Assembly: GCA_001829715.1 (NCBI GenBank)
Contig: MICC01000099.1
Span: 227-63,988 of the forward strand
Source: Sulfurimonas sp. RIFOXYB12_FULL_35_9
Lineage (GTDB): Bacteria; Campylobacterota; Campylobacteria; Campylobacterales; Sulfurimonadaceae
DNA: 63,762 nt
Reading direction: 5' to 3'
Shown: positions 9,359 to 19,334 of the stretch, one piece after another
Layout of the letters: every line of letters starts with the position of its first letter
Numbering within the stretch: position 1 is the stretch's first letter
Notes under the pieces: generated by a model
Seen by the model: the letters and a program-made list of their open reading frames with translations, nothing else
Told to the model about the DNA's origin: nothing
Databases searched by the model: none
Position numbers and translations under genes: made by a program

Positions 9359-11349
9359 AATTTCTTTGTATGCATCTGTGACAATGTCTCTGCAGACATG
9401 CTCTCTAGCTCTATAGCAATATTTTCAATCTCTTTAGTGTAAGAGGCATTTTGTGTTGTAGTTTTATCGATATCTTTTATAGAATCAGTCGCATGATTTA
9501 TATCTTCAACTTGCTCTTCTATCGCTGTTCCTATCTCTAAGATAGCTTGAGACAGTGTTTCTATGCTTACATTTATCTCATGTAAACTTTTTTGAGTATT
9601 TTCTGCAAGTTTTCTCACTTCATCTGCAACAACGGCAAAACCTCTTCCATGTTCTCCTGCACGTGCAGCTTCAATAGCGGCATTAAGTGCCAACAGGTTT
9701 GTTTGATCCGCAATATCTGAGATAACATTTATAACAGATTTTATATCCATAGACTGAGAAGCCACATGTTTTGCTTTTTGAGAAACGTCTATAATTGAAC
9801 TGTTTGTCGACTCCATGGCATGAGAGAGATCTCTTAGCATGCTTGCTTGTTCTGATGATGCCGCACTTAGATTTTGCATCTTATCTTTTAAGATTAAAGA
9901 TTTTTGAGACAGTTCATCAGCATTTTGGTTTGAGAGTTTTAACATGCTGCGAATTGTATCTCCCATGTTGTGAACGGCAAGAGCAATTTTGCCGTTATCA
10001 CTTTTAACATCTGCCGTAAAATCTGAGTTTTTAAAATGATCTAGAGTCGCAATAAGGTCATTTACATTTTTACAAACACTGCTCTGAAGCGAAGAGAGCA
10101 TTTTATTTAAATTATCTTTTAACTCATTTAGGGCTTGATTTTTAGTGTTTTCAACAACGCTTTGTACTAAATTTCCTCTCTCAATCTCAGAGACGACCCG
10201 TTTTACATCTTCTATTAGAACTCTATCTTCTTCTATGCTCTGCTTAGTTCTCAAGATATTTTCATTTACGACCTGAGCCATTTTCCCTATTTCGTCTAGA
10301 GAATGGATATCGATAGGTTTTGCTTCTTTGCTCTCTTTATTTAGATAGTCAAAAAAGCGTAACAGCCCCTCTTCAAAGGTCTCAAGAGGATTTAGCACTA
10401 TTTTTCTTATTGTAATTAAAATCGCAATTGTTATGATTATAATCAATCCGACTACCAAAGCCAAAGCACTTCTTATGATACTGCTTGCTCCCTCAATTGC
10501 TTTTTCGACACTTGCTCTCTCTTTTGCTAAAAGATAGATACCGATTGAGTTGCCTTCAAAATCTTTAATATCAGAGTAGGTGTAAAAATATTTCTCATCC
10601 AAACTATAGCCATTTGATAAAAGTTCTTTAGTATCAATTTTTTGAGCAGATTTGAAGAAGTTTTCATCAACTGTTTTTTGGCTTAAGATGTAGTTTGAGA
10701 CTCTGCTTTTTGTATCTGCCAAAGTTGCAATATCTAAAAGTTTATCATTCATGAGGACTAAAAGGTTCTCTTTTTGGGAAGCAAATTGATTTATAACAGA
10801 CTCAAAAGCCTGCATAAACTCTAGTGAACCTATATAATTGCCATCTTTTATAATTGGAGTTAAGCCCCTGATTGTAAGTCCGTTTCTTCCGACTTCGATT
10901 GCTGCCATAGACTTTTTAGTTGATTTTAAACTCTTTAGCGTATGTCTAAACCCGCTTAAATCATCTCCAAACTTCTCTACATTCCAGTTTCTAAGAAAGG
11001 ATTTTAGATCTTTATCATGAATATGAATTTTTACGTTTTTAAAATTTGTTTCACTTTTATAAAGTTCACCTACAGATTTTAGAGTCGCAATCGCCAACTC
11101 TCTGTCATTTTCTTCAAGAGCTTTAATGATGTTTGCACTATTTGCTATTGCAACTGCATTTGTGATTCCGACATCAAATTTCGCACCCATTCTATCTTTA
11201 ATTTTTGAGAGAAGAGTGTTCTTTTCATCCTCATAAACGTCGCTTACTATCTCTGATTTAAAGTGGTTTAAAATGAAAAAACTACTTACTAACAAAATGA
11301 AAGATATCGTGATTATAAGAATTGTAATTCTTTTTCCTATAGAGAGCAT
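9355..11349 (-). CDS. methyl-accepting chemotaxis protein with Cache-type sensor
   Basis: Transmembrane chemoreceptor of 664 residues. TM1 is at about 8-28 and a periplasmic sensor at about 30-290. TM2 lies at about 293-317, followed by a HAMP region and a cytoplasmic coiled coil with the kinase-contact hairpin at about 551-585 ([13 protein letters not shown] and [10 protein letters not shown]). The sensor contains [16 protein letters not shown], the hallmark of the double-Cache type 3 group, and the same signature occurs in the adjacent GGDEF protein. The stop overlaps the convergent CDF gene by 4 bases. It ends shortly after the signalling bundle with no CheR-docking pentapeptide. The ligand is unknown. 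Confidence 0.92.
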   Translation of the reverse strand: MLSIGKRITILIITISFILLVSSFFILNHFKSEIVSDVYEDEKNTLLSKIKDRMGAKFDVGITNAVAIANSANIIKALEENDRELAIATLKSVGELYKSETNFKNVKIHIHDKDLKSFLRNWNVEKFGDDLSGFRHTLKSLKSTKKSMAAIEVGRNGLTIRGLTPIIKDGNYIGSLEFMQAFESVINQFASQKENLLVLMNDKLLDIATLADTKSRVSNYILSQKTVDENFFKSAQKIDTKELLSNGYSLDEKYFYTYSDIKDFEGNSIGIYLLAKERASVEKAIEGASSIIRSALALVVGLIIIITIAILITIRKIVLNPLETFEEGLLRFFDYLNKESKEAKPIDIHSLDEIGKMAQVVNENILRTKQSIEEDRVLIEDVKRVVSEIERGNLVQSVVENTKNQALNELKDNLNKMLSSLQSSVCKNVNDLIATLDHFKNSDFTADVKSDNGKIALAVHNMGDTIRSMLKLSNQNADELSQKSLILKDKMQNLSAASSEQASMLRDLSHAMESTNSSIIDVSQKAKHVASQSMDIKSVINVISDIADQTNLLALNAAIEAARAGEHGRGFAVVADEVRKLAENTQKSLHEINVSIETLSQAILEIGTAIEEQVEDINHATDSIKDIDKTTTQNASYTKEIENIAIELESMSAETLSQMHTKKF

Positions 11350-11380
11350 TTTTTAATCCTTTTAATAAAATGTAACATTT

Positions 11381-14026
11381 TTAATATTCAACTCTGTTTC
11401 TACCGTTTTTTTTAGCAATATATAACTTTTCATCAGCTTTTTTAATACTCTCCTCAATTGATGTTTCACTCTCATGTAGCGTGATGCCAAAACTGCATGT
11501 TAAGCTTGGTATCTGATTAAACTTATGATTTTGTATAACGACTCTTAAATGTTCAGCCTGTATTTTTATATCTTCTAGCGATTTTGCATAGAGAAGTATT
11601 ACAAACTCTTCACCGCCCCATCTTATAAGTTTGTCATCTTTTCTTATGAAATTATTTATTACTTCAACCAAAGTTTTTAAAACTAAATCGCCGACTCCAT
11701 GTCCGTAATTGTCGTTAATGCTTTTAAAATAATCTATGTCAAATATGATTATGCCTGTTTTGCCGTTTCGCTTTTCATTGTTGCTAAGAATACTTTGAAT
11801 GGAAGACTCAAAGTATGTTCTATTATAGGCATTTGTAAGCTGATCCCGAATCGCTTTTTCTTTAAGCCGAAGTTTCTCAAACATTGTATCGCTTATGTCG
11901 CTGAAATTTACGATATAGCTTTGAGGGTCATAATTGTTTATTGAGACTGTAAAAGCATGAGCTTGGTTGTCTTTATTTATCATAGAAACAACCCGTTCCC
12001 TGCCTTGTAGATTTATAAGGCTTCTAACCCAGTTTTCTTCTTTAGGCAAAATTTTGTCTAAGTGAAAAAAAGTATCGTTTTTTACAAATCTTTCACAAAT
12101 ACAGTTATGCTCTTTTAAAAACTCTTCTAAATTTTCATATCCAAAAAAATCAAAAAACTTTTTATTTGCAAAGAGTACCTTTTCCCCATCGGTTAAAACG
12201 ACTATATTGTCTTGTATATCTATGAATTTACGAAGTTTATTCATAGCATTTCTTTGATCCGTTATATTTGTTATAAGACCCTCAATAATCTCATTTCCTT
12301 CATCATCTACTATTTTTTTAGCACTCTCTCGAACCCAAAGAGTGTCTCCGATAGAGTTTATAATTCTATACTCTAAAGTATAAATATTACTCTCCTTTAG
12401 AGCTTTTTGGATCTCAAGCAAAACGCTCTCTTTATCCTCATGATGAATTATGCTTCTGTAGCTTCTAACGCTATTTTGTATAAAACCATCAGGTTTATAG
12501 CCTGTGATTTTGTCTATGGCACTGTTTACAAACAACATTGTCATGTCATCATCTATTTTAGATCTAAATAAAATATCTGGAATATTTTCGACGATGGATT
12601 CTAACTCATTTTTTATACGGTTTATCTTCTCCTCATACTGAATAATATTGGTAATGTCGTGAACTGTTCCGACGGTATGGACAAGTTCGCCTTTTTCATC
12701 ATATATATGATATCCCGTTTCGTTTACATAAGCGATAGACGTATCTGACTTTATAATTTTATGTTGAATTTGATATGTGTCTTTTTCTTTTATGGATTTG
12801 GCAAAAGTTTCATCCACTTTTTCTCTATCATCAGGATGGATGCAGCCTAAGAATATCTCATAAGTCGGCTCAACGGATTGTGGTATATTAAAAATATTAT
12901 ATACTTCATTGCTCCATGTAATCTTGCTTGTTTTGGCGTTAAACTCCCATGAGCCTATTTTTGCAATATGTTGCATCTCCTCAAAAGTGTCATTTTTTCT
13001 TTTTAGTTCTTTGTTGCTTTTTCGTATTTTGTAGTAGGTGTAGGTTAATAGAGCAAGCAGCAAAATAATGACAAAATCAACCACAATACTTTTTTTATGA
13101 TGATATTCAAGAGATATATTTGGACGAGAGACTACAATGTATGCCACATTTTGTTTTGAATATTTATTGTAGATAGGAATGAAGGTCGTGATATAAAGTC
13201 TATCGTCGTGGCATGAAGAGAAGTTAAATGTCAAATCTCGTGAGAGCTTAGTGTTTAAATCTTTATATTTGCCGATTAAAGTTTCAATAAGAGTATTTTT
13301 ATCGTGAGAGATGCTGTTTTCACAGAGATAATCGCTGCTGATACTGCTTGGAGTATAATTTTTTAGCTCATCTTTAAAAACCTTGTCTTGAACAATATCT
13401 TTTTTAATTATAAAATCAACATTTGCGTTAGCTTCTCTTCTCATGTGTTCGATAATTTCATACATGGAGACTGAAATCTCAACACTTCCGTAGTGATTTT
13501 TTCCTTCAATTATCGGATAGATAAAACGATATCCATTGTAAATTCTGCCTTCTTCAAACCCCGAAACAGGCTCTTTGTGTTTATTTACATAAGCAACCGT
13601 ATCACGTATGTCACTTAAGTTGTCTCCAAACTTATCCGGTCTATGAAATCTTAAAAAACTCTCGTTATTTGGAAGATGAAAGTGAAGTTGCTTTATCTTA
13701 AAAAGTTTCATAGAGTTGTAGCTGTCTATGAGTGTTGCGTATAGTTCATCTCTTGCACTTTTTTTTTCAGCAGCATTTAGGCTGTTTGCTTTTTTCATAA
13801 GGTCTTGCACGAGAGGAGTATTGATTTTGGCAGTAAAATAAATTTCCGAATGTGTTTTATATGACTTTGTTATTGTATTGTATGTTACGGAGAGAAACTC
13901 TTTTTCCTGCTCTAAAATCTCTTTTTCATGACTCTTATATTGGGTATCCGAGATAAAGAGCGCAACAGCACTTAGAGAGATGAAAATTATGAAGTATTTT
14001 ATAATATTTTTTTTATTCAACAGCAA
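11381..14026 (-). CDS. membrane diguanylate cyclase with Cache and PAS domains
   Basis: Predicted c-di-GMP synthase of 881 residues. It has TM1 (about 10-26), a periplasmic double-Cache-3-like sensor carrying FLRFHRPDKFGDNLSDIR, TM2 (about 313-332), several PAS/PAC repeats (about 345-710) and a C-terminal GGDEF domain. The active site reads GGEEF (804-808), and an inhibitory I-site RKDD lies exactly five residues upstream (795-798), so both catalysis and product feedback should work. It lies 31 bases upstream of the chemoreceptor gene on the same strand and shares its sensor type, suggesting that one signal feeds chemotaxis and c-di-GMP. No EAL domain is present. Confidence 0.9.
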   Translation of the reverse strand: MLLNKKNIIKYFIIFISLSAVALFISDTQYKSHEKEILEQEKEFLSVTYNTITKSYKTHSEIYFTAKINTPLVQDLMKKANSLNAAEKKSARDELYATLIDSYNSMKLFKIKQLHFHLPNNESFLRFHRPDKFGDNLSDIRDTVAYVNKHKEPVSGFEEGRIYNGYRFIYPIIEGKNHYGSVEISVSMYEIIEHMRREANANVDFIIKKDIVQDKVFKDELKNYTPSSISSDYLCENSISHDKNTLIETLIGKYKDLNTKLSRDLTFNFSSCHDDRLYITTFIPIYNKYSKQNVAYIVVSRPNISLEYHHKKSIVVDFVIILLLALLTYTYYKIRKSNKELKRKNDTFEEMQHIAKIGSWEFNAKTSKITWSNEVYNIFNIPQSVEPTYEIFLGCIHPDDREKVDETFAKSIKEKDTYQIQHKIIKSDTSIAYVNETGYHIYDEKGELVHTVGTVHDITNIIQYEEKINRIKNELESIVENIPDILFRSKIDDDMTMLFVNSAIDKITGYKPDGFIQNSVRSYRSIIHHEDKESVLLEIQKALKESNIYTLEYRIINSIGDTLWVRESAKKIVDDEGNEIIEGLITNITDQRNAMNKLRKFIDIQDNIVVLTDGEKVLFANKKFFDFFGYENLEEFLKEHNCICERFVKNDTFFHLDKILPKEENWVRSLINLQGRERVVSMINKDNQAHAFTVSINNYDPQSYIVNFSDISDTMFEKLRLKEKAIRDQLTNAYNRTYFESSIQSILSNNEKRNGKTGIIIFDIDYFKSINDNYGHGVGDLVLKTLVEVINNFIRKDDKLIRWGGEEFVILLYAKSLEDIKIQAEHLRVVIQNHKFNQIPSLTCSFGITLHESETSIEESIKKADEKLYIAKKNGRNRVEY

Positions 14027-14095
14027 TCTTCTTAAGTTTAAAATTATTATGATTTTTTATTGTAGCATCTTTTTTTTATAAGGGAGGATAAAAAG

Positions 14096-14170
14096 TGGTG
14101 ACCCCGAGGAGAATCGAACTCCTGTAACATGGATGAAAACCATGGATCCTGACCGCTAGACGACGGGGCC
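14096..14170 (-). tRNA. tRNA-Glu (anticodon TTC)
   Basis: A 75-base cloverleaf including the encoded CCA. The acceptor stem is GGCCCCG/CGGGGTC, the anticodon stem CATGG/CCATG with loop TTTTCAT, and the T loop is TTCGATT. Confidence 0.95.
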
Positions 14171-14193
14171 ACTTAATTAGCGTTTTTTTAAAA

Positions 14194-14269
14194 TGGTGTC
14201 CTGTGATGGATTCGAACCATCGGCCACCTCATTAAAAGTGAGATGCTCTACCAGCTGAGCTAACAAGAC
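14194..14269 (-). tRNA. tRNA-Lys (anticodon TTT)
   Basis: A 76-base cloverleaf including the encoded CCA. The acceptor stem is GTCTTGT/ACAGGAC, the anticodon loop CTTTTAA with anticodon TTT, and the T loop is TTCGAAT. It lies 23 bases upstream of tRNA-Glu and is probably transcribed with it. Confidence 0.95.
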
Positions 14270-14439
14270 GCGTACAAACCTACTGTTTGTGGACGCGAAT
14301 TATAGACAAATAGAATTTATATGTCAAGGAAAAAGAGCAAAGTTTTGAAATAATTGTAAAAATGTTATTTATTCATATTTTATTCATCTACAGAATGTAC
14401 TATGTTGTTATAAAAAGCCTAAACAGAATGGAAGTGAAT

Positions 14440-14889
14440 GTGAAAAAACTTTTAATATTAATCTTCTTATCTAATGCAGTTCTTGCAATGCAAAATAATT
14501 ATTCCACATCATCACAGTGGCTTATGGATATGGACGTAGTTGATGATAGATTTAGGGCTATACAAAAACAATTTAGAGGTTTTGATACGGCAATGATGGA
14601 AGTTGGATATAGATATGAGGCTATCAAAAAAGCATTATTTTTGCATAACTATGAACTTGCATCATACCATTTGCAAAAGGTACAAGTTGCTATAGAAAAC
14701 GGATACATACGAAGACCTGCAAGAAAAGAGGCTAGTCAAAACTACTTTTTAAATACTACATTTAAGGAGTTACAAAAAGCACTTGAAACAAAAGATGATA
14801 CACTTGTAACGCATAGTTTTGACAATCTCAAAAATTCTTGTAATGCTTGCCACATAAATCAGAATGTCGGATTTATAGTTATCGAATAA
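14440..14889 (+). CDS. small periplasmic monohaem c-type cytochrome
   Basis: Exported protein of about 149 residues. A signal peptide ends at VLA, a helix-rich body follows, and one haem-binding site CNACH lies close to the C-terminus. The C-terminal haem after a helical bundle recalls cytochrome c'-type folds, but I cannot assign a family with certainty. GTG 14440 is chosen because GGAAG lies five bases upstream. ATG 14428 (four residues longer) is also possible. It stands alone between the tRNA pair and a permease gene, so its redox partner is not indicated. Confidence 0.7.
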   Translation: MKKLLILIFLSNAVLAMQNNYSTSSQWLMDMDVVDDRFRAIQKQFRGFDTAMMEVGYRYEAIKKALFLHNYELASYHLQKVQVAIENGYIRRPARKEASQNYFLNTTFKELQKALETKDDTLVTHSFDNLKNSCNACHINQNVGFIVIE

Positions 14890-14935
14890 AAATTCATATT
14901 TATTTCATATTGAAATTGTAGAATCGGTGCTTAGG

Positions 14936-14941
14936 TATAAT
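14936..14941 (+). promoter_or_regulatory. -10 box upstream of permease gene
   Basis: TATAAT lies 50 bases before the GTG at 14992 in an AT-rich gap, with no clear -35 box. The three following genes up to 19246 may be transcribed from here, since gaps are short. Confidence 0.4.
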
Positions 14942-14991
14942 TTTATTTTAAATAAGTTAAAATGTGACAAATTTATCAAAAAAGAGATATT

Positions 14992-15762
14992 GTGGAAGTT
15001 GTTGTAATAGCATCGGCATCATTTTTTGCGGCACTTTTAACCTTTTTTAGCGGTTTTGGGCTAGGTACTTTGCTTATGCCTGTCGTAGCTCTTTTTTTCC
15101 CGCCTGCCATAGCGATTGCCATAACAGCAGTAGTCCATTTCGCGAATAATATACTCAAGTTTTTTTTAGTAGCAAAAAATGCAGATAAAAAAGTTTTACT
15201 TTATTTTGGAGTGCCTGCGGTCGTTTTTGCATTTTTTGGGGCTTATTTGCTGGGGATTTTATCCGGTATAGAAACTCTTTATGAGTATAATTTATTTGGC
15301 AAGAGCTTTTTTATTACTCCGATTAAGCTTACTATAGGGCTTCTGATACTATTTTTCATACTTCTTGAACTTTTACCGTATTTTTCCAAAATCGCACTTA
15401 ATAAAAAATGGCTTCCTTTGGGCGGAGTATTGAGCGGTTTTTTCGGCGGACTCTCAGGAAATCAAGGCGCATTTAGAAGTATGTTCTTATTAAAAACAGG
15501 TTTAGGCAAAGAGCAGTTTGTAGCAACTGGAATAGTTCTTGCGGTAATGGTCGACAGCGCTAGAATGGTTCTATACAAACAGAGCTTTTTACATGATGCA
15601 AATATAGAATGGGAGATGGTTTTTATTGCTACTATATCGGCTTTTTTGGGAACTTTTATCGGAAACAAGCTTTTGAAAAAAGTCTCTATAGAGTTTATAC
15701 GCATGATTGTAACGGTGCTTCTTGTTGTTATAGCATTAGGGTTGATAAGTGGCTTATTGTAG
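14992..15762 (+). CDS. TauE/SafE-family (DUF81) membrane permease
   Basis: Integral membrane protein of 256 residues with about eight hydrophobic segments and the internal repeat typical of this family (FSGFGLGTLLMP near the start and LSGFFGGLSGNQGAF in the second half). Family members export sulfite, sulfoacetate or related anions, but the substrate here is unknown. GTG 14992 is used, with AAGAGA as a weak ribosome site. It is followed after 49 bases by the first von Willebrand operon. Co-transcription is possible, but a functional link is not established. Confidence 0.82.
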   Translation: MEVVVIASASFFAALLTFFSGFGLGTLLMPVVALFFPPAIAIAITAVVHFANNILKFFLVAKNADKKVLLYFGVPAVVFAFFGAYLLGILSGIETLYEYNLFGKSFFITPIKLTIGLLILFFILLELLPYFSKIALNKKWLPLGGVLSGFFGGLSGNQGAFRSMFLLKTGLGKEQFVATGIVLAVMVDSARMVLYKQSFLHDANIEWEMVFIATISAFLGTFIGNKLLKKVSIEFIRMIVTVLLVVIALGLISGLL

Positions 15763-15811
15763 GAATTTTTTATGAAATTTTTTATTGCTATCGTACTTTT
15801 AAAATATTAAA

Positions 15812-16735
15812 ATGAGTATGTTTAGCTTTGAATATCCCTTTGCTATACTGCTTTTAGCTCCGATTATATATTGCATGTACCGATGCAAGGAGCAGATAAA
15901 GCCTATATTTTTCGTGCATCTGCACTTTTTTTCCGCAAAAAAGAGTTTCTTAAAACTTGAGTGGCTTTTAAAAATTGCAGTTTTTATACTTTTGTGCATT
16001 GCTCTTGCTTCTCCTATCATTATTGATAAGATAAATCCGCTTAACCGTGACGGAAAAGATATAGTTTTGGCGATTGATGCGAGCGGATCTATGAATGCAT
16101 CAGGGTTTGATTCTGATGCTGAAATAAGCGAATGGGAACGCTTAAGTCGATTTGAAATAACGCAAAAAATAGCGACAAAGTTTATAAAAGAGAGGCTAGA
16201 AGATAATGTTGGCATTGTTTTGTATGGAGATTTTGCATTTATCGCCTCACCGATAACTTATGAAAAAGAGATTGTAAGCGATATGTTGAGTTACCTCACT
16301 CATGGCATGGCAGGTCAAAATACAGCTATCGGGGAAGCCGTTGCTATGAGTGTACGAGCATTTAAACACTCCAAAGCCAAGTCGAAAATTATCATACTCT
16401 TAACTGACGGCGAGCATAACAGCGGCGAGATCTCCCCAAAAGATGCGGCAAATCTTGCCAAAAATGAAAATATAAAAATATATACGATTGGCATAGGAAA
16501 CAAGGGCGAAGCCGACGAAGCGCTTTTGAGACAGATGGCGCAAGATAGCGGCGGAGAGTTTTTTAGTGCAACCTCTGCAAAAGAGCTTCAAGAGGTATAT
16601 AACAAAATTGATGAGACGGAGTCTTCAAAGATAAAGAGTCAAGAGTATCTTTTAAAGGATTTTTACTACTGGATGGCTCTGCTTTTTGGCTTTGGGATCT
16701 TACTCTATCTGCTATATGGAGAGGCGAGAAAATGA
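15812..16735 (+). CDS. BatA-like von Willebrand factor A protein, cluster 1
   Basis: Inner-membrane VWA protein of the Bacteroides aerotolerance (Bat) type, 307 residues. Two hydrophobic segments near the N-terminus are followed by a VWA domain (about 85-270) with an intact metal-ion-dependent adhesion site (DASGSM, the Thr of AGQNTAIG, and LTDGEH) and a C-terminal membrane segment. It overlaps the next gene by 4 bases (ATGA). A paralogue with the same architecture is at 24497-25426. Bat proteins usually work with MoxR ATPases in envelope stress or protein maturation, but this cluster has no MoxR gene of its own. Confidence 0.85.
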   Translation: MSMFSFEYPFAILLLAPIIYCMYRCKEQIKPIFFVHLHFFSAKKSFLKLEWLLKIAVFILLCIALASPIIIDKINPLNRDGKDIVLAIDASGSMNASGFDSDAEISEWERLSRFEITQKIATKFIKERLEDNVGIVLYGDFAFIASPITYEKEIVSDMLSYLTHGMAGQNTAIGEAVAMSVRAFKHSKAKSKIIILLTDGEHNSGEISPKDAANLAKNENIKIYTIGIGNKGEADEALLRQMAQDSGGEFFSATSAKELQEVYNKIDETESSKIKSQEYLLKDFYYWMALLFGFGILLYLLYGEARK

Positions 16736-18156
16736 GTCTGCTTTATCCTCACTATCTTTGGCTGTTACTTTTGCTTTTGCTGCTTTTTATAAAGAGGGAT
16801 CTTAGAGAGTTTAGAGTCACTTTTTATGGCTACATGTTAAGTGCCCTCTTTATTATAATCGCACTCTCCCGTCCGGTAATGGAACAAGAACCTATAGAAT
16901 CAAAACAGATACTCAGCGATGTGATAATCGGGGTTGATTTATCCTATTCTATGCAGACAAACGATATTGAACCGACACGATTGGCTTATGCAAAAGAGAT
17001 ACTCAAAAATTTGGTGGATGCAGAACAAAAGAGCAGATTCGGCATTTTAGGCTTTACTACAAATGCTATTGTTCTATCTCCCCTTACTGAAGATAAAGAG
17101 CTTTTGCTGCATCTTTTTGCCTCTCTTGATGATAAGCTTATCATCACAAAAGGCAGCAATGTAATGTCGGCATTGGAGTTGGCTAGAAAAATGTCAAACT
17201 CAAAAAAAGCTACCGTAGTGCTCTTTAGCGACGGTGCTGATGAGCTTGGCTATGAAGCGGAAGCAAATTTTGCAAAGAAAAACAACTTAAGAGTAAATAT
17301 CTTTATGACTGCCTCAACAATGGGCGGAACTATGAGGTTAGATGGCGGCGAGTTGCTAAAAGATGAGCTTGGCGATATAGTGGTGAGCAGGGAAAATAGT
17401 GCGATAAAAGAGATTTCAGATGTTACGGGCGGAGTTTACACAAAAGATTTTGATGAACTTCTTGATGCGCTTGATACTCAAAAGTCAAAAGACTCGGAGA
17501 GTAAAACGACTATAGTGAGAAATTTAGAGCTTTTTTACTACTTTATAGCTTTGGCGATAGTCACGTTTTTAGTAAGCGTTACAACGTTAAAAAGGTATGT
17601 TGCGGCATTTTTGCTTCTTTTTGGCGTACATGTCGGTGCAAGTCAAAACATGGAGTTTTTCAACAAAGCGACACATTTTTATAGAAGCGGCGAGTATGAA
17701 AAAGCGATTCAAAATTATGAAATGGTAAAATCAAATGATGTTCAGACAAAATCTATAATTTTTTACAATATCGCAAACTCTCTGGTTAGACTTCAAGAGT
17801 TTGAGAGGGCAAGAGAGGCGTATATCAAGTCTTTAACGCTTATCTACTCCAAAGAGGCTGATGAAAATTTGCAGCATTTAAAAGGTGTCGGTGAGAAAAA
17901 AGAGATGAGCACTGGGAAACAACAGGCAAAAGATAAATCGACTTTAGCAAAGAAAGAACAAAGCTCCAAAAAACAAAAAGAGGGCGGGGGTTCAAATATG
18001 AAAGTGGATGTTGCAGGAGGCAGTGGAGCTGATGATAAGGGCAAAAAAGCAGAAGTAGAAAATCAGGTTAGTCTAGATAAAGGCAAAGCAAAACTAAGCT
18101 CAAAACAGTATGAGCTTATCAACAAAAGGGGAGTGGATGAGAAAAAACCTTGGTAG
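16732..18156 (+). CDS. BatB-BatC-like fused VWA and TPR protein, cluster 1
   Basis: Protein of 474 residues joining two Bat functions. The N-terminal part has two membrane segments and a VWA domain with the metal site DLSYSM and LFSDGADE. After another membrane segment (about 262-300) come TPR repeats (FYRSGEYEKAIQNYEMV, and FERAREAYIKSL) and a Lys/Gly/Ser-rich tail ending EKKPW. The paralogue at 25423-27219 ends in GEKPW, so the tail end is conserved. The TPR region should be periplasmic and may bind the downstream BatD-like partner. It overlaps both neighbours. Confidence 0.85.
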   Translation: MSLLYPHYLWLLLLLLLLFIKRDLREFRVTFYGYMLSALFIIIALSRPVMEQEPIESKQILSDVIIGVDLSYSMQTNDIEPTRLAYAKEILKNLVDAEQKSRFGILGFTTNAIVLSPLTEDKELLLHLFASLDDKLIITKGSNVMSALELARKMSNSKKATVVLFSDGADELGYEAEANFAKKNNLRVNIFMTASTMGGTMRLDGGELLKDELGDIVVSRENSAIKEISDVTGGVYTKDFDELLDALDTQKSKDSESKTTIVRNLELFYYFIALAIVTFLVSVTTLKRYVAAFLLLFGVHVGASQNMEFFNKATHFYRSGEYEKAIQNYEMVKSNDVQTKSIIFYNIANSLVRLQEFERAREAYIKSLTLIYSKEADENLQHLKGVGEKKEMSTGKQQAKDKSTLAKKEQSSKKQKEGGGSNMKVDVAGGSGADDKGKKAEVENQVSLDKGKAKLSSKQYELINKRGVDEKKPW

Positions 18157-19246
18157 GGTGTTTTTAGCGATATTAATCTTTTTACATGTAGAGGTTTTTG
18201 CTTCTGCTTATACATGGAGTGCGACCTCAAACAAAACAACCGCTTATCTAAATGAGCCGATACATTTGAGGTATATTTGCAGTTTTAGTGACCGTGCAGA
18301 AGTTATGACAATTGTTTTTAATCCGGCAAGCGAACATGAAAAATATACTCTAAAAAATCTAAGACAGAGCCAAAATATAGTTGATGGAAAAAGAGTAAAT
18401 ATCTATGAATTTGTAGCTTTTGCAAAGGTTGCGGGAGAGATAAAATTTGATTTTGAAGCCCAGATGAAACAGACAACCAAAGAGTCCATTGAAAATACGG
18501 TTATCGGTAGAGACAATATGCAAAAAGAGCAGTTTGCAAAAGAGAGTTTTAAACTAGAAACTCTATCGGTGAATGTAAAAGAGACAGACAAATCCCTAGT
18601 AGGAAATTTTAGCATTGAAGTTAAGAAACATGAGCCAAAAGTTAAAGCACATGAACCATATCATATAGAAGTGGCTATAAAAGGAAACGGAAATTTTGAA
18701 GCTTTAAAGCCGTTGGAGTTCAATATAGATAGTGTAAAGATTTTTGCTGGGGATGTGGTACAAAAAATAGAGCTAAGCGAAAACGGAGAGAGCGGAGAGT
18801 GGAGCCAAAAATTTGCTTTTGTCAGTGAAGCTGATTTTAAAATTCCCGAAATAAGGATAGAGTATTTTAATCTTGCAGAGCAAAAGAGTGATGTTTTGGT
18901 GATAAATGCTATTGATGTGAGTGTTGCAAAAGGATTTAGCAAAGAAGAGCTGCTTGATAAAGTTGAGGATGACTCTTTTAAGTTTGACTACTCTTACATT
19001 TACTATATTTTTGCTTTTATAGCCGGTTTTTTAGTTGCAAAAATAGAGATAAAAAAGAGAGTTGTAAAGCTCAACGCAGAGGAAGAGTTTAGAAAAAAAA
19101 TAGATGAAACAAAATCTCTAAATGAGTTGATGGTTCTACTGGCTCTAAGAGATTCTAAAAAATATGAGCAGATAATTTTGGATATTGAGAGTAAAAAGAT
19201 AGTATCGTTAAGCGGTGCAAAGATGCTACTAAAAGTTACAAAATAA
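18137..19246 (+). CDS. BatD-like protein, cluster 1
   Basis: Exported, membrane-anchored protein of 369 residues: signal peptide (ending VFASA), beta-rich periplasmic repeats typical of BatD (oxygen tolerance family), then one membrane helix (about 285-305) and a short cytoplasmic helical tail. ATG 18137 was chosen over 18110 because GGGGAG precedes it and the signal peptide starts there. It overlaps the BatB-BatC gene by 20 bases. It is shorter than the cluster 2 homologue (471 residues) and seems to have lost one repeat. Confidence 0.78.
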   Translation: MRKNLGRVFLAILIFLHVEVFASAYTWSATSNKTTAYLNEPIHLRYICSFSDRAEVMTIVFNPASEHEKYTLKNLRQSQNIVDGKRVNIYEFVAFAKVAGEIKFDFEAQMKQTTKESIENTVIGRDNMQKEQFAKESFKLETLSVNVKETDKSLVGNFSIEVKKHEPKVKAHEPYHIEVAIKGNGNFEALKPLEFNIDSVKIFAGDVVQKIELSENGESGEWSQKFAFVSEADFKIPEIRIEYFNLAEQKSDVLVINAIDVSVAKGFSKEELLDKVEDDSFKFDYSYIYYIFAFIAGFLVAKIEIKKRVVKLNAEEEFRKKIDETKSLNELMVLLALRDSKKYEQIILDIESKKIVSLSGAKMLLKVTK

Positions 19247-19303
19247 TTATTTTATGACAATTTATAATTTTAATAAAATAATAAAATTATTTTTTTGATA
19301 CAG

Positions 19304-19320
19304 TGACTGTTAATTTTAAA
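19304..19320 (+). promoter_or_regulatory. candidate promoter of traT-like gene
   Basis: TGACTGTTAATTTTAAA contains an extended -10-like TGTTAATTT 22-30 bases before the start codon. The 9-mer TGACTGTTA recurs at 20202-20210, at nearly the same distance from the next lipoprotein gene. Experimental support is lacking. Confidence 0.35.
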
Positions 19321-19334
19321 CAAAAAGGGTTTTT

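Noticed and set aside
14096..14269. tRNA genes as attachment sites for the islands
   Set aside because: Neither island nor element is adjacent to them, and no partial tRNA copy was seen at either border.
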